Positions 38,701 through 51,100 of a DNA stretch of 64,000 nucleotides are shown here, piece by piece (position 1 is the stretch's first letter; each line of letters begins with the position of its first letter). The position numbers and the translations under genes were made by a program. The notes under the pieces were generated by a model, which saw only the letters and a list, made by a program, of their open reading frames with translations, did no database searches and was not told the DNA's origin. Origin of the DNA: Patiria miniata (Eukaryota; Echinodermata; Asteroidea; Valvatida; Asterinidae); assembly GCF_015706575.1 (NCBI RefSeq), contig NW_024037056.1:496001-560000 (forward strand). Direction: 5' to 3'.

Positions 38701-41700
38701 AGAAAAGCGCTTCAAAAGTTAGATTATGTCTTCCATATTATTCACTGAGGCAGTAACCAACTTCCAATTGAGCAAGCAGTGATCAAACTCCTTTTTGTGC
38801 CGTAGTACTGTGGTTAGGGTTTGTGACTCATGATCAGAGGGTCAGGAGTTCGAATCCAGCTGTGGCCATATGTTGTGTCTTTGGGCAAGCCACTTCACCC
38901 CCATTTGTCTCTCTCCACCCGGAGTATAAATGGGTACCGGCATTAGCTGGGGAGTAACCTGCGATGGACTAGCATCCCATCCAGGGGGAATAGAAATATT
39001 TTCTGAAACTGGAGATAAATGCCGGCGCTGCCCATGGTCCAATGGGCCACACTGCTCCTGACAGACTTTACTACTTAATTACTACATTTTATCATCTAAA
39101 ATGCGGTGGGTAAATGCTCCCTGCCCACCCTCGAAAAAAAAAGATAAATTAAGAATACGCTGGCAAAATAACAGGGATTTTTTTTAACGTATGTAAATAT
39201 GGAAAATGTAAGTGTATGTATTAATAACACCTAACTTCCGCATTGATGACGTCACAGCATTAAAAATCCAAAGGTCGACATTGTAGCGGATACCACTATA
39301 TGGGCTACGAACAAAGTCATCATTTTCAAATTCTCCCTACAGTAACGTCCGCCGTATGATGACGTCATAATTTTGAAACCTTGCAAAGTTATATGTAGTT
39401 GACAAAAATAACAAGGGGCGATTTGGTTAAATTTGGACGGATGGTTTTTAAATTAAAAAGGGAAACCCTATTTGATGTACCGCTAGAGGGCGCCCTTTAT
39501 ATGATGACGTCATAATGCTGTTTTGTGTGGGGTGGTTTTTTGGGGGGGGGGGGCATTTTGATTTTGAGGCATGCACGTAAGAGTTTGCCATGTTTGTCTT
39601 CATGCATCCACCGGTGCTGTGCTCGAGACAACCGAAACCCCTCTCCCAAGTTTTTATCTCCCACAATTCTAATTATCTTTTTTTTTTATTTTTATTTTTT
39701 TTTTTACTGCAGAATCTACAGATGATTTCAGAGGCACCGTCCTGAAATTTTCCTACTCTCGTCGGGGTGAAGTGTAGGCCTGCTCGGTCCGTCTACGTAC
39801 GGGCAGACGCGGATATGGCCCACCACCCTGCCAACGGGTCAAAGCGGTGAGTAACACCGAACAGGGTAGGGGAGGGGGCTACATTACCCATTGCATGTAC
39901 TCAGTACGCTAGTGGACGTGGACGGACATATCAACTGTGTGGACATGTGAGTACTAAACACTTCCATAATTTATTTGCTTGTAGTAAAGAGCTTCCGCTT
40001 TAGAGTTATATTCAATTCAATTTTTACTGCACTTCCGGTAACACCGGAAGTGTTGGTCAAGCGGTTTGTGCCCTGGAATAAGAATTGTTGCCCGAGGCAT
40101 CATTTACAGCCTCACGCGAAAACGAACACGATACTCTATTTGGTTCTAAAGATAGCTGAAACTATTTTCACAAATTTGGCCCTTAAATTGCTTGTAATTT
40201 GTTACATGATGACGTCATGATGACGTCAGATTTTGTTTACATCCTCGGACGGGGGTTCAAGTTCATATCAGGTTTTATCATAATCCCGTAAATCGTTTGG
40301 AAGAAATTCGGTTTGTTTTGATTTTGAGTCTTCTGTCTGTATTTTAAATTCACCTAACTTTGACCTCCCGGTTGACCCGCAAGTAAAGTTCAAGCGAGTT
40401 CACGTACACAAAAAGAAATGTTCATCAATTAATGGTCTATCTGATTACAAGGTTGGAACGTGATTGATCATTTTGTGTTCATGAGTTATAGGTGAAAGAA
40501 AATCGTCATTTTTTCAACGAAAATCGCTTGTAATTCGACACCCGATGACACCATCGTGACGTCAGAGTAATATGCACCACTGCACTTGGGATGAGGTTCG
40601 ATATATATTTAAAGTTACAAGTTCATATCATAAACCGTTTAGGAGAAAACCCGCGGAGAAGTATTGTCCGGAAAAAAAAGAAAAAGAGAAAGAAAGATTA
40701 ATCGTAACAACTCCAAACAGTGGTTGGGTTGTGCCCGACCACTAAAAAAACAACACATGAAATTCCACTGTAGCTGTATACAAGCAAGTCATGCATAACA
40801 CAATGAATTGTTTTGATGTACTTGCGGTAATTTCAGAGATTAATTTGTAAGCCAATTTTGATTAAATGCGCTTGTGTTCATGAAAATAGATTAAGAAGAA
40901 CGAGGCTGTGTATCATTGATAATTTTATAAAGACAGGCAATCTTACCTTATTGAAGTTGCAAGTGATACGGCCATCAAAACATATTACAAAAAATGCACT
41001 AGAGCATTTGGATTTATACTTCCACTAAGTCGTGGTTACATTGTACATGCATGTTTCAATCTTTGTTTGTGATGATTTGAATGACCCGCTAGTCCGCTAC
41101 ATAAACCTAATAGTTTACCCACGTAGGCCCAGATGCGTCAGCTTGCACTGCCTTTTGCCCATGGGTCAAGATATAAGCTCCCTTACCTATTCCAGACATG
41201 GCCTTGTGCAGTATCATCGCATCTTGCTCTCTGTCGAACTGTTCCCCTTCAGTTATAGTTCCCTGATCAAATGACCATCGTCAAAACATGAAGTAGTAAG
41301 AAAAATATAGCAATTAGCATTTCGGAGTATCAGATAGGGGGCCTAAGTTCAAGGAAACACAAGTATTTAAATGAAAGGACTGTTTAGCCCATAGGTGTCC
41401 ACCGTACCTATAGTGAATTTATTCCGACGCTTGGTTACTTAAACCCTTTAACAAGGACATTTCTGCCGATGAGACTTTCTCATACGCCTACATAAAAAAA
41501 CAACAATAGCTCAACACTGAACTATCTTGCGAAAGCGAATTCATAGGCCTATCATTTAGCTGTTGGGAGTAGTGCTAGTTGTATAATATTTTGCTAGTAG
41601 GCCTACGGTATTGGGTCATTTGTGCTACACAAAAACAGCACAGTAACTATTTTTGTTGAGGAAAGTAAACCTTGCTTTATGTAATTAAGCAATTTTGTAA

Positions 41701-41911
41701 GCACCTCTTTCCGAGAGCTTTTGAGAAGAACATTTCACAAGCTTGCAAGGAGTTGACTCTACGACACCCTGCTTATCTGTAAATTCCACTAGTTCCCAGA
41801 CAACACCCCATTCCTTCACAAAACCATTCTTTCACAAGGTTTTATTTGCCATTATTTTTCTGCATGTGTAAGAAACCGAAGAAATCTAAATGAACTTACC
41901 TGATAATTCAT
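32761..41911 (-). CDS. Annexin gene D (12 coding exons, 323 aa)
   Basis: Predicted annexin. Coding exons in gene order: 41911-41900, 41262-41187, 36837-36743, 36386-36273, 35698-35642, 35186-35153, 35011-34932, 34707-34639, 34130-34029, 33820-33745, 33504-33392, 32904-32761. The total is 972 nt, ending in TAA. It starts MNYQ, then [10 protein letters not shown]. Loops: SGIGTDD (repeat I), GLGTDEE (II), [10 protein letters not shown] (III) and KGLGTNDE (IV). In repeat I the residue aligned with the calcium-capping glutamate of A-C is K70 (QSKLS instead of SEL), so that site is probably weak or lost. The other three caps are acidic (GDTSG, SETSG, DDTSG). The intron after exon 4 begins with GC rather than GT. 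The 3.9-kb intron 2 holds a SINE and other repeats. The C-terminal tail (DGDTCHPSS) differs from the paralogues. D converges on C and diverges from E. Confidence 0.92.
37780..38205 (-). repeat. Interspersed repeat with G/C homopolymers, copy 2
   Basis: Reverse-complement relative of the repeat at 4930-5180, with the AAGATGGTGGTG, TTTATTGCGA and GCGATCTGAGGCAATTTCTG blocks present and partly duplicated. GGATCC-containing ends (GGGCGGATCCAGG and GGATCCGCCC) face each other. It lies in intron 2 of gene D. The open frames of 114-147 codons across it are artefacts. Confidence 0.75.
38805..39070 (+). mobile_element. tRNA-derived SINE, copy 2
   Basis: Same family and orientation as the copy at 21448-21713, with an A-box-like GTGGTTAGGGT and a B box AGTTCGAATCC. 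The shared body includes GTATAAATGGGTACCGGCAT. It is slightly shortened internally near the 3' end and lies antisense in intron 2 of gene D. Confidence 0.85.
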
Positions 41912-44900
41912 GATGTCTTGTGTAGTCGTTGGTTAGCCAGGGGTTAAGAATTACAGGCAACGACGAAGGCCTGTCGGGCCACTTGACCACGTTCAACTTG
42001 GAACAATGAAAGCTCAACGACGGACCTAAATGTCCCTGACAAAATTAGAACGAGCGGAATATCAGTCAGTTGTGCGGGTCTGTTCAGTCATTGCTAACTT
42101 TCCCTATGTCTGTGGCGTGTTTGTTCACATATATTAACGATCGATGACGACATTGTTTAGTTACAAGTCCAGTCAAGTCACATAATTTGAAAGAGAAGTT
42201 TGATTTGATTTAATTTCCTGCTGGACCCTTCCATTTTGAAAAGGGGTAACTATCGACTTCCACTGTCACAAAAATCTATATACTTCAGTTTTTCTGTCTC
42301 ATATGTAAATCGAAGTACAATGTAGTAGCTTCCATGTAAGCGGCGTGGCAGTTACAACTTGTTAAAACCTGGATACGTCATTGATAAAAACCACATGAAC
42401 TTTTTTAAATATTATAATTAAAGTGGTAGTGACGTAGCTACAGTCCTATGGCGTATAGCTAACATCATAATGAGGTATAACCGTTTTGTCACATGCATTT
42501 CTGGTAGGGTCATTCCTGTTTGGGCCAGTGGTGCTTTTGTAGCAATACTGGATTAGGCCTACACGGTTTAATTTCAGCATCCACAATAATTGATCTTCAT
42601 ATTCTGGTGACGGCTTCTTCGTGTCCACACTGAAAAGAATGAACAACGATCCTATAGCTTGGCCCTACAACTGCAGGATTGAGCTTGTCACCTCAGACAG
42701 CGCGTGCACTAATAAGGCCATGTCTGAAATGTTTCTTGACTGTCATAACGGTCGGAAACCGAGTTTTCAGCACATTAAGTTATCAGAGCGGACCTACCTT
42801 TGGCGCGTTACCGTCTCAAAAAAAAATCTTCAGACGACTTTTTCCCTACAGCATGCAGCAGCTCGGCATTGTACGCTTAGTATTAAACCTGCGAGGGTGT
42901 AGCTGAAAGTATATTGCATTTCTACAGTTCCGTCTGGCTACTGTTCGAACTAGTATTGCATTTGTAACTGTGCACTCTGCATGAAGCCTATTATAATCGT
43001 CGTTCCAGATGAACTCACACTGAACTACTTAAAATTATGTGCACAATCCGTAATACCGAATTTAAGCCACATCAGATAAAAGGAACTACAGACAAAATTG
43101 CATGGAAAACATTGCGAATAGAATTCATCGATGGCCAAGTTCGAGTGCTAGTACTGACCCAGTGACCCTAACCCATGGTATGTTGACTGTGCATGTACTC
43201 GTGAAATTTGCCCTCATGGCTTAGCTCCCGTAGGGCGGCTTGCATCTACTCAATTGACTCATAAAGAGTACCGTGGCCCCCAGACTATTATGAATTTGAA
43301 TTCGAATTTGGCGTAAATGTAACAACAAAACCATTTGAAAAGGTAGTCTTTAACGCGACAGTAGGCCTCCAAAGATGTTCGCCCCAAAATGCCCATTGCT
43401 ATTTTGAAAAAATATGTCACTCCACTCCATTGTAAAAAAGAGAGGACTTTTGGGGTTCCGTTTCTCAGAAGTACAATCTCAAATTCCTGTTCAGAGCTTT
43501 GACATTGTTTTTACAAACCCTTAATTGCAAGGGACACAAAAATATCTATTGTGATTTTTTTTCAGCGCCACAGCGCCCCCAACTGGAGTCAATGAGTTTT
43601 TATTTCAGACTAACCGAGGGCGCTGTGACGCTTAAGCTGTCTTTACATTATGTCACGTAGTCTCGATCCAAGACTGGAATTTGTTCCCCCCAAGCAGCCA
43701 GTCCCAATCCCTGGAAGGGCGCCGCGGTCAAGCCGTCCTGGCGGTAGAGGGCGCAATTAACAAGATATGAATTTAATTTTTGTTGATAGCGCCCTCTATT
43801 TTCTCAGAGGCTTTATCGCGCTTGCCAGAGCTTGGGATCGGCTGCACGACGTGCATAACCAAATTAAGATGACCTTCATTTCTTCCCATCGTCATGTAAT
43901 TGTCACTTTTGCTCGTTCGCCATCTATTCATCGCATTATCCTTAGTAGGCCTTTGTCGTGCCCACAGTGTAATAATTGGCCTACGACACAGATGATAAGT
44001 ATATTCGACATTTCACTCTGGCATATGCAAACTGTCATGACCAATGTATTAATTATGGGGGGGGGGGTAAACGAAACACGTCACGCGGTCCTAGTCCAAT
44101 AGACAACAAGCTTACAGCATCACGTGGGGTTGTTTATCAAAAATTCCGTCCCACACGAAATGTCGTTGTTGGCCTATTATTTATGTAGGCATCATTCGCC
44201 ATGTTTGAAAAGTGCCACCTGGGGTTGGACGCCCCCGATTTTCCAAGGTGCCGGTCCTCCAAAAGTAGCGCAAAATAGTCGCCCTAACGGTAACACAAAT
44301 GGTTCTTGGACATTTTTCCTTTACCAAAAGAACATCCTCCAAACAACAAATTAGACGGAAGAAAAATTGTGTAAAATTCAAAACGATAAACACTGTTACA
44401 TATCACTTCTTTTGGGGCAACCATTAACTTTTCTACCCGGGTACCCCCCCCCCTTCCAAATCCTGCATGAATATATCACTGCTTCAGCATTGTTTTTATG
44501 ATCTACCTTGAATACCCTGGGAACTCGGACTTTATGCAAAGGACGTCGCCCCCTTTGATTTGAATACAATCATTATTATATCACAAATAGGTGGGTACCC
44601 ATATAACAAGACAAATCCTGCTTACATTTCATTCAAAACTATTGAATCATGGCCATTTTTTCTTTTTAGCAAAAATAGCTTTGTTTCTGAACGTTTAATG
44701 CAGGCACTTTATTTATCGCAAAAAATGTCTGAGATTATTGCTTTTCTATGTAAAACGAGGTAAACATTTGGGAGTGTCAATTTGCCACAAATTTTAAGAC
44801 CAAAAATAATCTGGTATTATTTCGGAGGTACCTGGCCACAATTTTATTATGAATACGTTGATGGCGAATTGTTTATAAGAAGGGAGTTAGAATTGATATG

Positions 44901-47900
44901 TATGTAGTGTATCTGATAAAAAGGATAATGAAATGTACGTTACATGGCAAGTGCATAAAAAACCCATTAGAATTCGGCTTGTAAAGAACACAACCACCAA
45001 GCTGTTGCCATGCAATTAGTAGAACTATCGATCAAGCATTTTCACAAATCTCGAAATTTTATGGTCAGGTGAATAACTCATTAACAATATTTTTTGCAAG
45101 GTCTTTAGAGTGGGCCCGATGAAAAAAAAAATCTAAATATGGATTACATGCTTATTACAATAAAGAGCCAGCTATTCTGACCTTTGCATTTTTATTTTTT
45201 GTTTTATGAATTTACTTTTGCAAACTGTATTAGACAATTCTGCAAGCACAACAAAGGCGCGGAAGGCTGTCGTACATGAACAATGTCATCAAAATACTGA
45301 AATGTCGTTAAATTGCACTCGTTGGAAATCTTAGCATGATATTCATTTCTCGATTCTTATGAAGGTTCCCTTTTGTTAAATATTTCGTGCAACGTTCGTT
45401 TACGAGTTAGTAAAACGTAGCGAATATTATATTTATCAGATCCATTTACAGCAAATATTCAAAGTCTTCAGGGAATTAAGACCTTGTGTTATTTCATTAT
45501 TTTGATAAATATATTAATCCCCTTCCCTCAACGAAACTGGAGGAAAGCCACACGTACATGTTTTTTTTTTGGGGGGGGGGGATTTCCTAGATTAACATGC
45601 GTCCCCTTTCGTTTCAAATGTCATGCTTGTTCATCCCATGGGAAAAGAAAACTCCGATGATCAAATGTTAATTATCTTGGCAGTCCTGTTCAGGTGTATG
45701 GCATTAATTTGTCATAGAGTATTATAATTGCATTGCTCATTGTCTACAAAAAAAGATACGGTTCCCTGAAGCGTCCAGCTGCTAGAATTTTTAATGAAAA
45801 TATCCATTTCACAATGCACAGTACATGTATATGCACCGATTATGCACTGGTTATATATTTGGTTGTCTGTTGTTTTTCTGGGGTCCATATTGCAGGAAAA
45901 AAACTCTTAAAATATTTAGCCCGTTAGAAAACTACCTGCATTTTGAATATCTAAAAGCTGCTGGCTGTAAAAATTAATATCAATGGTACAGCTTTGTTTA
46001 TACTTATCCAAACCGAACTAGGTACTGCATAGTGCATCGTAACATCACTGCACTGCTCAACACCAAAAATAACAAATATAAAGGACAATTTACAAGCCTT
46101 TAGACAGTGTGAGGATGATAATCGTGTCTACCAATGAGAGACTTTTAAAAATCCAATAGCCCTGAAACATCATGACGTGGAAAAAATTTCACATGGACCA
46201 TTATTATCAAATAAAGTCAAAAAGGATTTTTTTCATACAATAATAAATTCGAACCTTAATATGGAACTAACTCCATGACTCCATGTTGCTCATTTTCGTT
46301 AAAACACCAAGTTTTTAGGAAAATATAAATTACCCAACAGTTTCATCAGAAAAACAAAAAAGATGTACATTGCTTCCATCAAACTTAAATCTAGTGCCTT
46401 CTTTTACCAAGGAATATTATCTCTCTTTTTCCTCAGAGTTATAATTTACTCCGAGAAACTAGGAACTATATAGGAACAAGATCTTCAGAGTGACAGTTAC
46501 TTAATCGAAAAGATTTGAATTTTGTTTTAAAACTCTTCGTTGTCTTCCCTATTTTCAATAGGCGATGCAGTGAAATTGCACCCTTGGGAAAGACGTGATT
46601 TTTTTCAAGTTGCATAAAAATGCCTAACAATGTACAACTGATGACACCTTGTCAAAAAGGTTATGCGCAGCAAATAAAGCAGATTATACGTCCTCCCCTA
46701 TGTTAAACGTAGCCCCTATATGGCCATCCCAATCAGACTTCCCCAAAGCTCATAATATGGTTACACTTCCCTTTTAAATTTTTTTTTAAAAATATTTTCC
46801 CCCTATCTTCATAATTATATTCACACTCTTTTCATTGTAATTTTATTTATATCTGATATTTTCTTCTTCTTTTTTTTGGGATTAACTTTATACATTTGTA
46901 TTTTTTAACTATAACTGTAAAAAAAAAAGTCTCAATTCGACATTTGGCCGCGATGACGTTTTATTTTAATAAACCATTTCAGACCAAATCAATTCAAACC
47001 AAAATACGTTGCATCATCATTTAATGTAAAATACACATGGTTTAACATTTGTATAAAATTAATTAGAACCAGAAAAACAAGTTGTCTGTTTGTTCTCTGA
47101 TTTAGAGTCATACAGGTTGATTAAGCTGTCTGAAAATGCTCAGTTTTTATGACTCACGTGAGTCTGGTTTCATCCAGAGCACGTGGTTATGGTTGGCTGG
47201 TTACCATTAACTGAAAACACCAACTATGCTACCAGACTACCAGTAGAATGTCGTTCAGACAGTTCCGCATAATTAATTTTGTGAAATGTCAACTGCAAGA
47301 GTAAGCGACTGACGCTTTGAAAATACCTTGCATTGAATCGGTGTAAACTGAACCGCGATTAAACAAAGAGAAATCCCTCAGAAATGGTTTATACTTTGAA
47401 ATAAAAAGATATTTAAACTTTAAAAAATGTGGACCAGGAATTAATGTATCACTAATAAAAAGAACACTTTGTTTACCTTGGAGATACCTGAATTTTAAAG
47501 TTAATTATCGAGGTGAATTAATTGCTGACAACTGTTAATCTACTCGAATGAGATATCTGACAAAACTCTCACCTTTTGATACAACTTCAAAATCTTATTT
47601 TAGATGCTTGGAAATGTCGACAAATGGACTCAAAGGTATTGCTCTCAGTAACGGTGTTTGGAATGGTTTTAATCCAAAACTGCTTTTGCTCCTTGTAACT
47701 TTGTTTTACCGAAAAAAAATAATAAAAGTTGTGTTTCTGTTTGAAAAGCATTTCTTAGTATTTAGGAGCGTTCCTACTAGAAGGTTCTTAAAAAAAACGT
47801 AGGTGACCGCAATTGTGCATCGAATACCCGGTTATCTGGGTACCCGTCACAACCCTAACTTGTATCCAAAACGGCCAATATTACCTACATATTGGATCTC

Positions 47901-48163
47901 CGAAATGACGTAGTTCTACGGCCCCTGGGAAATTGCTTGGCGCTCGCGCGTCGTATAATGGATCCTGATTGGCCAGCTGACGGTAGAGGATTTGCATATT
48001 TTTGAATACACTGGGATTGGTTTGCCACGCCTCGGTACAAAGTCAGCGGGAGATCTGTCCAGCAATCACTGTCTGCGCTGTAGCTCATCGGCTCTGCTTC
48101 AACTCCAATCTCGGTCGAAATTCCAACTTTTGCAAATCACTTTGCTCCGATAATTCGATAAAA
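41912..48163. other. Divergent intergenic region between annexins D and E
   Basis: About 6.2 kb without a recognisable gene. It has short G tracts (44050, 45570) and C tracts (44445), and AT-rich DNA from about 44.4 to 47.8 kb. None of the short open frames resembles a known protein or has splice-site support. Promoters of D and E are expected at the two ends. Confidence 0.5.
47960..48025 (+). promoter_or_regulatory. Candidate proximal promoter of annexin E
   Basis: Two inverted CCAAT words (GATTGG at 47967-47972 and 48015-48020) flank an octamer ATTTGCAT at 47990-47997, about 150-200 bp before the gene E start codon. The GC-rich word GGCGCTCGCGCGTCG lies just upstream. Function is inferred from motif grouping only. 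Confidence 0.35.
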
Positions 48164-51100
48164 ATGGCAACTCCAACAAAAGGCGGTAAGGTGCCTCCCG
48201 GACAGCTGAAGAAAATCGAGGTGAGTCCGATGCTTTGAATATTTTTGAAAATGTGAAATAGTTTATATTTATATGCTTTTATATTTTCATGTCGAAATAA
48301 TTATCTTCATTTTTATTTTCTCCGTATCGGTTGCATTATATCGAGATAGTTTGCCACAGTACACAGCAGTCTTGTTATTGTCATGATGAAATATGGCAAA
48401 ACGATTGTCAATATGTTTCGTAATACAAGTACATGTAATGCCAAAGCGATATAGGCAATGTAGAGTTTTGACAATGATTTAATTTATTTTAAATACGTTT
48501 TCTGTGTATTTGAATCTGTACAAATTGTTAACGGATGACATTCAGTGATTCAGTGCAGGCCTTTATAGGACTCCGTTGAAATAGGCATTAGTAGCATTTC
48601 TTAATGCGGTATTTAGAAAATAATGCCTGGAGTATATTAGTAGGCTCAAAATATTGAAAGATTATGGGCATTTAAGCCGATTTTCACAACCGTGTATGAA
48701 AGTTTCTGTCAATTTTAGTTTTGTTTTTCACTGCCATTTTTGGATAAAACATATGGTTCAAATTAGGTTACACTTTTTAATGCTCTGTCTAAGTGAGACG
48801 CCCGTGGGTATTTGAAAAATATTTAATGAAGAGAGGAGTTGAAATCGTTGGCGCTTTGATTGAGTCAATTTTGACCACAATATTCTCAACCCACAGGGGA
48901 CTATTAAGCCCGCAGAGCCGTTCGACATGCAAGCAGATGTTGCGAAACTGCAAAAACTGCTATGTAAGTACAAATGAATGTTAAAGTACATTTTTTCTTG
49001 AAACGTTTTAGGTTTACAGATATGAAAACTTTAAAAAAAAATCAACAAACGCTTCTGACAAAAATGATTAATACACAGATTTTTTTTTGTTTCACCCGTT
49101 CTGTCTGTGACGTCATCGGCCCAAAAAAATAACGAAAAAACACGTAGCCTTGTTCCCGACCTGTAGTCTTAATGTGTTCTGTATACACTGCTGGTCGGGA
49201 CATTAGAGAGGGCAAACTACACTGCAAAAACAGTAGTGTTAATTTAACACCATTCGGTATCTATATAGGACAACACCAGTAAAATTTAACACCAGATGGT
49301 CCTATATAGATACCAATGGTGTAAATTGAACACTGCAGTTTTTTCAGTGTAGGTGTTATTAGATGACGTCACTTTGGTACATTAAACAAGATACTTTCTA
49401 ACGGTGCTGCAAAAATCACACAATATTTTCATTAGCAAAAGAATATTGCCAAGGTTAGATTGTCCGTTAATTATTGTTTGATTGCTGGCCCATTGAACTA
49501 AATCTGCAGGTAGTCGACCATGCGAGGAGGCATTGGCAGATCTTCTGACCAGTCGCAGCAGTGCTCAACGCCAGGAGATCAAGCAAGGTTACAAGGCGGC
49601 GGCAGGGAAGGTCTGTATTAATTACCCGCAGGTCCCTTGGCATCCAGGGCAGTATTTTTAATGACTCAGACTCTTGGTCGTTGAACCCGTCCCAGTACTT
49701 CCACGGTTGAGGTTCTTTGCCATCCCTGGAAATCCAGGGCAGTGTTTGATGAATTAGGTGGTTGACAATTTTAGCCGTACCTGGGAATCCAGGGCATTGT
49801 TAATCCATGGTAGTGCTTTGATAAATTGAGAACCCGGCTAATTGGTAGATTAAGAAGACACTTGATTCAGTGCACTTAATTAGTTCAGTTTTTCTGGGGG
49901 GGGGGGGTTTCCCTGCGCCCAATGTGGGCTCTTAAAAGATAACTTTCAAGGTCCTCTGGTTCACCAACTGAAAATTTACTTTGTTTGTTTATTTGTGGTG
50001 TGAAATCTTAGCAACATTGAAGTCTATATAGTGATGACCACCACTTTACATTTTTTTTTACCCTGAACATAAAATAAAGTTGCAATAGACAATGCCTAAA
50101 GACAATCACGCATTATCAAGAAGATTTCAGATATCATCACTTTTGTAATGACAAACTTTTCTGTCTGCTACCTTTTGCGATACAATCGAAATCATGATTT
50201 AACACACAGTTGCTTCTTTTCCTTTCCATTACTTGTAGGAACTGATGGATGACATCAATAAAGTCTTATCTTCGTCTAAGTTTAAGGACGTGGTGGTCGG
50301 CTTGGTGGATGATTCGCTGCAGTTTGCTGCCCGGTGCTTGTATCAGGCAATGAAGGTAAACCAGGCACACAAGATGTACAAGTCAATCACAAGTAAATAG
50401 TCAATCACAAGTCAATCACAAGTAAATAGTCAATCACAAGTCAATCACAGTCAATCACAGTCAATCACAGTCAATCACAAGTCAATCACTAGTCAATCAC
50501 AAGTCAATCCCTTTTCAATCACAAGTAATTCACAGTCAATCACTAGTCAATCACTAGTCAATCACAAGTCAATCACAGGTACATCACAGTCAATCACAAG
50601 TTAGTCAATCGCTCTAGTCAATCACTAGTCAATCACAAGTCATCACACTAGTCAATCATAAGTCATCACAACATAACCACAGTCAAGTCTTTCAGTCTTA
50701 ATTCAAAACACATCCAAATGAGCGATGTTGGCACTTGTGATTGACTTGTGATGGATTTGTGATTTGACATTTTGGTATATACAGTTGAAGCAGTTTTTGG
50801 CATTGTTGCCTGTGATCTGTCACATTTTCTGAAAATGATTTTGATTTTTTGATTTAGGGAATGGGGACGGACGAGAAGGCCTTGGTTGATGTGCTGTGCA
50901 CCAGAGCCCGCAATGTGGTAATGCAGTCTATATCTTGTTTATTTATACATTTGGGGAAATAACCATGCACAGAAAGTATCAGTGGATCAATTCTTTTGTT
51001 TTTCTGACAAAGGACTTGGTTCTGTTTTTCTGAAGTCAATCTGGGCGGTTTAAAGGTCTAGTTTTAAGAAATTTGTGGCATTTATACCGGCATCCGTTGT

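Noticed and set aside
50368..50690. Regular repeats resembling a CRISPR array
   Set aside because: The unit is ~11 bp with no unique spacers and sits in an intron of an animal gene.
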